Positions 1 to 4,519 of a DNA stretch of 5,674 bases are shown piece by piece (within the stretch, counting starts at the first letter, position 1; each line of letters starts with the position of its first letter). The position numbers and the translations under genes are program-made. Under the pieces are notes generated by a model that did not search any database, had not been told where the DNA came from, and was given only the letters and a program-made list of their open reading frames with translations. The stretch is from the NCBI GenBank assembly GCA_023136725.1, contig JAGLQR010000131.1, positions 1 to 5,674 on the forward strand, given 5' to 3'. The DNA comes from Candidatus Aminicenantota bacterium. Its GTDB lineage: Bacteria > Acidobacteriota > Aminicenantia > UBA2199.

Positions 1-194
1 AGATCTGATCCCACCCTCTTTGTCGGAGAATTTTTCTGTGCAAGTTCAGGATAATTTTTCTCAAAATCGAGGAGTTGGTCGAAAAGCCTGTCATATTCAT
101 TATCGGAGACAATAGGATCGGCAAGAACATAATAGTGATATTGGTATTTCAGCAGTTTTGCTGAGATCTCCTCTATTTTTATCTTTATATCCAT
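1..194 (-). CDS. ligA: NAD+-dependent DNA ligase, N-terminal fragment (64 codons, runs off the left edge)
   Basis: LigA seals nicks in duplex DNA during replication and repair, using NAD+ as the adenylate donor. Only the N-terminal part (domain Ia, which binds the NMN half of NAD+) is in the window. The translation contains YHYYVLADP (residues 19-27), then SDNEYDRL (30-37), then NYPEL and SPTKRVGSD (56-64). These match the conserved LigA start, and Y21, D31, Y34 and D35 align with the E. coli NMN-binding residues Y22, D32, Y35 and D36. The ATG at 194-192 gives the usual family start, about 20 residues before the YHYYVLD motif. The nearest Shine-Dalgarno-like bases are a weak AGG at 200-198. 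The gene is divergent from pyk and must be transcribed from the shared intergenic region. The adenylation lysine, OB fold, zinc finger and BRCT domain lie outside the window. Identity is confident despite the short length. Confidence 0.93.
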   Translation of the reverse strand, partial: MDIKIKIEEISAKLLKYQYHYYVLADPIVSDNEYDRLFDQLLDFEKNYPELAQKNSPTKRVGSD

Positions 195-245
195 CAACCT
201 ATATTATATATTGTTTCACCTGCCATATCCAATTTGAGCCAATTG

Positions 246-273
246 TTGACTAATTATAATTTTCAGATAAAAT
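246..273 (+). promoter_or_regulatory. candidate sigma-70-type promoter for pyk
   Basis: TTGACT (246-251, five of six) is followed by a 16-base spacer and TAAAAT (268-273, five of six). Initiation would fall near 280, giving a leader of about 26 bases that contains the pyk ribosome binding site. An alternative -10, TATAAT at 255-260, pairs only with TTGAGC at 234-239 at a short 15-base spacing. A short inverted repeat, GGTT-A-AACC (276-284), sits at the predicted start and could be an operator, though it is small enough to be chance. Confidence 0.45.
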
Positions 274-281
274 CGGGTTAA
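253..281 (-). promoter_or_regulatory. candidate sigma-70-type promoter for ligA
   Basis: Read on the minus strand there is TTAACC (281-276, four of six matches to TTGACA), a 17-base spacer and TATAAT (258-253, perfect -10). This would start transcription near position 246 and give a leader of about 50 bases before the ligA ATG. It overlaps the pyk promoter candidate on the other strand. A second perfect TATAAT at 208-203 has only a poor -35 (TTGGAT at 232-227, 18-base spacer) and would give a nearly leaderless ligA mRNA. The call rests on consensus matching alone. Confidence 0.42.
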
Positions 282-292
282 ACCGGCCTTAT

Positions 293-299
293 GGAGGGG
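293..299 (+). promoter_or_regulatory. ribosome binding site that decides the pyk start
   Basis: GGAGGGG lies six bases before the ATG at 306. A further in-frame ATG at 291 immediately precedes this site, so starting there would place the Shine-Dalgarno inside the coding region and add five residues (MEGQS) that the family does not need. The site therefore favours the ATG at 306. Confidence 0.8.
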
Positions 300-305
300 C
301 AAAGT

Positions 306-1718
306 ATGAAAACACAGGATAAAATGAAATTCACAAAGATAATATGCACTGTAGGCCCCTCCTCGGAAAGTGTTGAGGTCCTGGAAAAGATGCTGAAGGG
401 CGGGATGTCGGTTGCCCGCCTGAACTTTTCTCACGGTGATCATTCAACTCACAAAAGATCAATTAAGAATATAAGAACAGCATCGAAAAATACCGGTATC
501 CCGACAGCAATTCTTGCTGACCTGAGCGGCCCGAAGATCAGGGTGGGCGAATTGTCTGAACCTGTTGAACTGAAAAAAAATAAAGTTGTTTCGTTAGGGA
601 CCCGTAAAGGGGAGGGGACTATTTATACAGATTTCACCATGCTGCCTGAGATCGTAAAAAAAGGGGACCCTATCCTGATCGATGACGGGAATATAGAACT
701 GAAAGTGACAGAAGTAAAAAGCAGCTCGGTAGATTGTAAAGTTGTAACTCCCGGTGTTGTTAAATCAAAGAAAGGGATTAACCTGCCCTCTTCGGGACTT
801 TCAATTCCGGTTTTTACAAAAAAGGACAGGGAAGATCTTAAATTCAGTATCGGAGAAGGGGTGGATCTCATTGCAATGAGCTTTGTAGATTCACCCGAAA
901 ATATAGTCCCTGTAAGGAAGATGTTAAAAACATATTCTGCAGATATTCCCGTTATTGCCAAGATCGAGAGGCCCCAGGCCCTTGATAATATAATTGAGAT
1001 CGTCGATGCTTTTGACGGGATAATGATAGCGAGGGGGGACCTCGGTGTGGAAGTTCTTCCCGAGAAGGTCCCTATCATTCAGAAAGAACTTATTCTCCTC
1101 GCCAACAGGGAGAACAAACTTGTGATCACTGCTACCCAGATGCTTGAGTCTATGATATCAAGCCCGAGGCCGACCCGTGCCGAAGCATCGGATGTTTCGA
1201 ATGCTATCCTTGACGGTTCCGATTGTGTAATGCTCTCCGGCGAGACGGCGGTCGGGAAATATCCTGTTAAAGCCGTGAACATAATGGAGAGGATCGCAGG
1301 TACTACCGAAGGTTCCAGTCTTTACCCATATGCGATCGAAAAAGATGATTATGAACTGCAGCATACGGAAGCGATAGCGAAAGGAGCTGCCGAAATGGCT
1401 TTCGATATGGATGTTAAGGCATTGATGGTATTTTCCTGGTCGGGAAGTACAGCGCTTTTATTATCCAAATACAGGCCTCCGTGCCCGGTCTTTGCATTCA
1501 CTCCCGATCCGGGGATCAGGAACAGAATGGCTGCATACTGGGGTGTTTCCCCACGTCTTATTAAATTCACATCGAAGACAGACGATATGATAATTAAAGG
1601 GGAGCAGGAACTTAAAGCTGACGGCTATCTTAAAAAGGGAGATACTCTCCTTGTTGTTGCCGGGGAAACTCCGATGAAGGGTGCAACAAATATGCTTAAG
1701 TTCCTTAAGGTGACCTGA
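306..1718 (+). CDS. pyk: pyruvate kinase (EC 2.7.1.40)
   Basis: Pyruvate kinase transfers phosphate from phosphoenolpyruvate to ADP, giving pyruvate and ATP in the last step of glycolysis in the cytosol. The 470-residue product has the family's usual length (E. coli PykF is also 470). In order it shows TKIICTVGPSS (10-20), ARLNFSHG (37-44, with substrate/ADP-site R38, N40 and S42), DLSGPKIRVGEL (72-83), a B domain (about 70-170), and AKIERPQALDNI (218-229), in which K219 is the catalytic lysine and E221 a metal ligand. ARGDLGVE (242-249) carries metal ligand D245, and TATQMLESM (275-283) follows, then PTRAEASDVSNAILDG. The C-terminal domain has a phosphate-binding-type loop, SWSGSTALLLSKYRP (377-391), consistent with allosteric control by a phosphorylated effector; which one cannot be read. 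All key residues are intact. The gene is monocistronic here: divergent from ligA and convergent with the kinase gene, six bases away. Confidence 0.98.
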   Translation: MKTQDKMKFTKIICTVGPSSESVEVLEKMLKGGMSVARLNFSHGDHSTHKRSIKNIRTASKNTGIPTAILADLSGPKIRVGELSEPVELKKNKVVSLGTRKGEGTIYTDFTMLPEIVKKGDPILIDDGNIELKVTEVKSSSVDCKVVTPGVVKSKKGINLPSSGLSIPVFTKKDREDLKFSIGEGVDLIAMSFVDSPENIVPVRKMLKTYSADIPVIAKIERPQALDNIIEIVDAFDGIMIARGDLGVEVLPEKVPIIQKELILLANRENKLVITATQMLESMISSPRPTRAEASDVSNAILDGSDCVMLSGETAVGKYPVKAVNIMERIAGTTEGSSLYPYAIEKDDYELQHTEAIAKGAAEMAFDMDVKALMVFSWSGSTALLLSKYRPPCPVFAFTPDPGIRNRMAAYWGVSPRLIKFTSKTDDMIIKGEQELKADGYLKKGDTLLVVAGETPMKGATNMLKFLKVT

Positions 1719-1721
1719 TAT

Positions 1722-1765
1722 TATCTATTGGTCGGCGCCGCAATAGATACATTTTTCTACTTTTT
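1722..1765 (+). terminator. candidate intrinsic terminator of pyk
   Basis: A perfect nine-base inverted repeat, TATCTATTG (1722-1730) and CAATAGATA (1741-1749), encloses a ten-base GC-rich loop, GTCGGCGCCG. It is followed by a broken T tract (ATTTTTCTACTTTTT, 1751-1765). It begins four bases after the pyk stop, so it is well placed for plus-strand termination. The lower stem is AT-rich, which weakens the call. It overlaps the stop codon and last eight codons of the convergent kinase gene. On the minus strand no T tract follows, so it does not look like an intrinsic terminator for the kinase transcript. Confidence 0.5.
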
Positions 1766-2669
1766 GAGGTATCGTCTTCCTGCAGCTCCAGCATATATGA
1801 TCTGTCCTCTCATCTCTTGCAGCTATCCTTTTCTTGATATCAAAGATTTCCGACGGGTCGCCTCTCTTCTTCTTCTCGAGTGAATCGAAAGCTGCCAGGA
1901 TATCACCGGTAGTTTTATAGCGGCCTGAAATATCGGGAGAGAGTGTTTTCATGATTATATCGTTGATCCCGGGAGCGAGGGTGGGAATCTTTTTGATCAG
2001 AGAAGGGAAATCCCCTGCTTTTGCTCTTTTATAAATTTCCATGGGGTTTGCAAGGACGATGGGGGGGAACCCTGTTATCATTTCATAAAAAAGGCATCCT
2101 GCCGAATAGATATCGGAAGCAAAAACAGCTTTGCCTTCAAATTGTTCAGGAGCCATGTATGGAGGTGATCCTATCTTGGTAGTTGCATGCTGGCTCTCTT
2201 CGAGGAAGGTCGATGTTCCGAAATCTGTAATTTTCACCTCATTTTTTTTACTGATCAATATGTTGGAGGGCCTGATATCCCTGTGGAGTATCTTATTCTC
2301 ATGTGCATAACCCAATGCTGAAAGGATCTGCCTGAAATAGGCGAGTGCCCTTTTTATACTCAGTTTTACACTGTCGTCGATTATTTTTTCGAGGTCTGTC
2401 CCGTCAACATATTCCATCACCATTACGATATTGTCATCGATTATATCGACAGTAAGGAGTTTAACTATGTTCGGATGATCAAGGAGCTTGGTCTGTACTA
2501 TAGACTCTTTTAGTAGTTTTTCCTTTTGTGAGTTGAGTCCGTGGGGGATCTTCAGAGCTCTCTGGCTCTTCAGAAAAGTATCCTCAGCGAGGTAGACAGT
2601 ACCGAATCCGCCGCTCCCGAGCTTCTTCAGTATCTTATATTTCCCTACCTTACCTTTGATCTCTATCAA
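1725..2669 (-). CDS. small cytosolic Hanks-type Ser/Thr protein kinase with C-terminal C4 zinc ribbon
   Basis: The 314-residue product phosphorylates Ser/Thr on proteins, with ATP as donor; its targets are unknown. Kinase landmarks occur in order: glycine loop GSGGFGTVYL (18-27), ATP-anchoring K40 in ALKIP, probable helix-C E55, DHPNIV (64-69), catalytic loop HRDIRPSN (129-136, catalytic D131), DFG (149-151), activation segment with several Thr/Ser, GSPPYMAPE (167-175) and DIYSAGCLFYEMITG (186-200). The HRDxKPxN lysine is replaced by R133. A basic linker (266-288) leads to HICWSC (C293, C296) and KCIYCG (C307, C310), a four-cysteine zinc ribbon. No transmembrane segment or PASTA repeats are seen, so it is not a PknB-type surface receptor. 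The start is a TTG with AGGAGG eight bases upstream. It lies 38 bases downstream of rsmE and probably shares the dnaK operon. The kinase fold is certain; substrates and any chaperone role are inference. Confidence 0.93.
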   Translation of the reverse strand: MIEIKGKVGKYKILKKLGSGGFGTVYLAEDTFLKSQRALKIPHGLNSQKEKLLKESIVQTKLLDHPNIVKLLTVDIIDDNIVMVMEYVDGTDLEKIIDDSVKLSIKRALAYFRQILSALGYAHENKILHRDIRPSNILISKKNEVKITDFGTSTFLEESQHATTKIGSPPYMAPEQFEGKAVFASDIYSAGCLFYEMITGFPPIVLANPMEIYKRAKAGDFPSLIKKIPTLAPGINDIIMKTLSPDISGRYKTTGDILAAFDSLEKKKRGDPSEIFDIKKRIAARDERTDHICWSCRKTIPQKVEKCIYCGADQ

Positions 2670-2677
2670 TTGGCCAT

Positions 2678-2683
2678 CCTCCT
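2678..2683 (-). promoter_or_regulatory. ribosome binding site supporting a TTG start for the kinase
   Basis: AGGAGG (2683-2678) is a full consensus Shine-Dalgarno, eight bases before the TTG at 2669-2667. An ATG (2677-2675) directly abuts the site with no spacing, is in another frame, and meets a stop after three codons (ATG GCC AAT TGA), so it is not the kinase start. No in-frame ATG lies between the Shine-Dalgarno and the glycine-rich loop. Confidence 0.75.
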
Positions 2684-2700
2684 GCTACAGGTTTATATAT

Positions 2701-2728
2701 ATTATCCCTATCTTGTTAAATATTTCAA
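2701..2728 (-). promoter_or_regulatory. possible internal promoter for the kinase gene
   Basis: On the minus strand TTGAAA (2728-2723, five of six), a 16-base spacer and GATAAT (2706-2701, five of six) lie across the end of rsmE. Initiation would fall near 2694, about 25 bases before the TTG start and upstream of its ribosome binding site. The region is AT-rich, so chance matches are likely. If real, the kinase could be expressed apart from the chaperone genes. Confidence 0.35.
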
Positions 2729-3406
2729 TATTGAAACTGCAGAAAAAGCCGCAGTCTCCACTTTCATGACAGATTCATTTATATTAACAGGTGTAAATCC
2801 CGAGCTTATAAACATTTCCCTCTCTTCGGGTGTGAAATCCCCCGGCGGCCCCACAATACAGAGGAAAGGCCCTTTGTCCTTTATGTATGCCCTCTTACCT
2901 TCTATATCCAGGAGTATTTTATTTTTAATATTTTCAGATCTGTTTATAATTTCCTCTATTGTACATGGGGGGTAGATCCGGGATGCCCACAGGTTATCGT
3001 TGACCTTAAGTGATTCCACTGCAAGCTTTTCCCATTTTTTCATGGACGATCCGCTGAATTCTGCTTCTGTTCTTGAGAAGATTACCGGGTGTATCTCATC
3101 GACTCCCATCTCGGTAAGTTTTTCTATCATCAGGCTCATCGGTTTTTTTTTCAGCAGGGAAGGTGCGATTATGATATTTACCGGAGGTTTCTCTTTAACT
3201 ATCTCTTTTTCGATCTTTACAATTGCCTTTGATTTTCCTATGGTTTCGATCTTTCCCGAAAAAAGTTTCCCATTCCCGTTAAATACTTCTACCGGATCTC
3301 CGGGCTTGCTTCTCAGAACTTTGCGGAGGTGGAAAAGCTCATCAGATACTATCTCGATATGTCCGGAAACGGACCTTTTATCTGAATAGAACCTTCTGGG
3401 TCTCAT
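2708..3406 (-). CDS. rsmE: 16S rRNA m3U1498 methyltransferase, RsmE family (divergent motifs)
   Basis: RsmE uses S-adenosylmethionine to methylate N3 of U1498 in 16S rRNA of the small ribosomal subunit. The 232-residue product is close to the family's usual size of about 240. It has an N-terminal PUA-like part with HLRKVLRSKPGDPVEVFNGNG (26-46, the family's VLRLKPGD..FDG signature). A SPOUT methyltransferase domain follows, with MIEKLTEMGVDEIHPVIFSRTE (93-114), the SAM-knot segment IVGPPGDFTPEE (184-195) and SVMKVETAAFSA (212-223). Several positions differ from consensus: IGPEGGF is VGPPGDF, the LR-x-ETA arginine is K215, and the EQ/KQ-x-G-R element is replaced around 133-143. The start ATG overlaps the dnaJ stop by one base (TGATG) and has no good Shine-Dalgarno, which suggests translational coupling. 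Family assignment is firm; exact activity is less so because of the substitutions. Confidence 0.9.
   Translation of the reverse strand: MRPRRFYSDKRSVSGHIEIVSDELFHLRKVLRSKPGDPVEVFNGNGKLFSGKIETIGKSKAIVKIEKEIVKEKPPVNIIIAPSLLKKKPMSLMIEKLTEMGVDEIHPVIFSRTEAEFSGSSMKKWEKLAVESLKVNDNLWASRIYPPCTIEEIINRSENIKNKILLDIEGKRAYIKDKGPFLCIVGPPGDFTPEEREMFISSGFTPVNINESVMKVETAAFSAVSILKYLTR
2723..2736. repeat. 14-base perfect palindrome in the rsmE tail
   Basis: TTTCAATATTGAAA reads the same on both strands. It encodes part of the C-terminal helix of RsmE and overlaps the -35 of the possible internal kinase promoter, so it could be an operator or simply an AT-rich coincidence within a coding region. No second copy was noticed in the window. 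Confidence 0.4.
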
Positions 3407-4518
3407 CAGCTGGACTGGGGATTCTTTTTTTCAGATCCGGCATTCTTTGCCGTTTCGATCTTTTTCAGTTCCCTGAAAAGCTCTTTCTCCTTTTTTGAAA
3501 GTTTTGTCGGGGTTTTTACGTTTGTCACTATAAGAAGATCCCCCTTTCCCCAGCCATTTAGATTTTTAAACCCTTTGTTCCTGATCTTCATGATCTTTTC
3601 ACTCTGAGTTTCGGCGGGGATCTTTATTTTTTCTTTTCCGTGAAATACATTAATAGATATATCGTCTCCGAGTGCAGCCTGGGAAAAAGTTATTTCCATA
3701 TCGTATATGAGATCCAGCCCCTCTCTTCTGAAATTTTTATCACTCTTAACATTTAAGAGAATATAGAGGTCCCCGGCCCTTCCGTTCATATAGCCGCCAT
3801 CCCCTTCGTCCGAAATTCTCAGCCTGTTGCCGCTATCGACTCCGGCAGGAATATTGACCTTGATATTTTTTTCCATCCTTTCCCGGCCTGTCCCCGAACA
3901 TGTATCGCAGGGATGGACAATTATCGTCCCTTTCCCCCTGCAGGCATTGCAAGGTGAGGAGATGGAAAAGAAACCCTGACTTCTTCTCACATTTCCCCGG
4001 CCGCCGCATTGTTTGCAGGTCTCAGGTGATGTCCCCGGTTCACTACCGGAACCGCTGCAGGTCGAACAACTGACTTCACGTTCTACCGCTATTTCTTTTT
4101 CGATCCCGTGAAATGAGTCTTCAAGAGTTATGAAAGTCTCAACGCCGATATCACCACCCCGTCTCGGCATGTTCTGCCTGTTCCTTGAAGAAGACCTGCT
4201 TCCGAAACCGAAAACATCTCCCAGGATATCTTCAAAATCAGAAAAGATAGAATCGGAGAAGAAAGAAAAATCGGAAAATCCCTGACCTTTTGAATTGAGG
4301 CCGTTGAATCCGAATTGATCATATTTAAGTTTTTTCTCTTCGTTCCCGAGGACAGAATATGCCTCTGATGCCTCTTTGAACATTTCTTCAGCATCTTTAT
4401 CATCCTGATTCCTGTCGGGGTGATATTTCATTGCTATCTGTCTATACTTTTTTTTTATTTCTGCCTGGGTTGAATCTTTCGATACTCCCAGAACTTCATA
4501 ATAATCCCTTTTTGCCAT
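3406..4518 (-). CDS. dnaJ: chaperone protein DnaJ (Hsp40, type I)
   Basis: DnaJ delivers unfolded clients to DnaK in the cytosol and stimulates its ATPase. The 370-residue product has the full type I layout: J domain with YYEVLGV (6-12) and the HPD motif (33-35); a Phe/Ser-rich rather than Gly-rich linker (about 69-106); four intact CxxCxGxG zinc-finger repeats (CSTCSGSG 151-158, CKQCGGRG 168-175, CNACRGKG 190-197, CDTCSGTG 204-211); and C-terminal client-binding domains (PAGVDSGNRLRISDEGDGG, 224-242; QAALGDDI, 280-287). Length is normal for the family. I chose the ATG at 4518 (MAKRDYYEVL, the usual family start) over an in-frame TTG at 4530 because GGGGAA precedes the ATG at proper spacing, one base after the dnaK TAA. 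The low-glycine linker is slightly unusual. The stop overlaps the rsmE start. Confidence 0.97.
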   Translation of the reverse strand: MAKRDYYEVLGVSKDSTQAEIKKKYRQIAMKYHPDRNQDDKDAEEMFKEASEAYSVLGNEEKKLKYDQFGFNGLNSKGQGFSDFSFFSDSIFSDFEDILGDVFGFGSRSSSRNRQNMPRRGGDIGVETFITLEDSFHGIEKEIAVEREVSCSTCSGSGSEPGTSPETCKQCGGRGNVRRSQGFFSISSPCNACRGKGTIIVHPCDTCSGTGRERMEKNIKVNIPAGVDSGNRLRISDEGDGGYMNGRAGDLYILLNVKSDKNFRREGLDLIYDMEITFSQAALGDDISINVFHGKEKIKIPAETQSEKIMKIRNKGFKNLNGWGKGDLLIVTNVKTPTKLSKKEKELFRELKKIETAKNAGSEKKNPQSS

Positions 4519-4519
4519 T

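Noticed and set aside
276..284. GGTT-A-AACC as a repressor operator for pyk
   Set aside because: Arms of four bases are too short to call, and it matches no operator that I can name; it is mentioned only within the promoter entry.
291..305. Upstream ATG adding five residues to pyruvate kinase
   Set aside because: The Shine-Dalgarno lies after this ATG, and the ATG at 306 has correct spacing and the usual family length.
623..1078. A 151-codon minus-strand open frame opposite pyk
   Set aside because: It is fully antisense to well-conserved pyruvate kinase coding sequence, has no family resemblance, and is explained by the codon pattern of the real gene.
2541..2975. A 144-codon plus-strand open frame across the kinase start and rsmE end
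   Set aside because: It is antisense to two recognised genes and its hydrophobic translation resembles the usual reverse image of coding sequence; it has no ribosome binding evidence or recognisable domain.
3000..3389. A 129-codon plus-strand open frame antisense to rsmE
   Set aside because: It lies entirely within conserved rsmE coding sequence and shows no recognisable protein features.
4128..4403. A 91-codon minus-strand open frame within dnaJ in another frame
   Set aside because: It overlaps the dnaJ linker and J domain on the same strand; the dnaJ frame is clearly the coding one.
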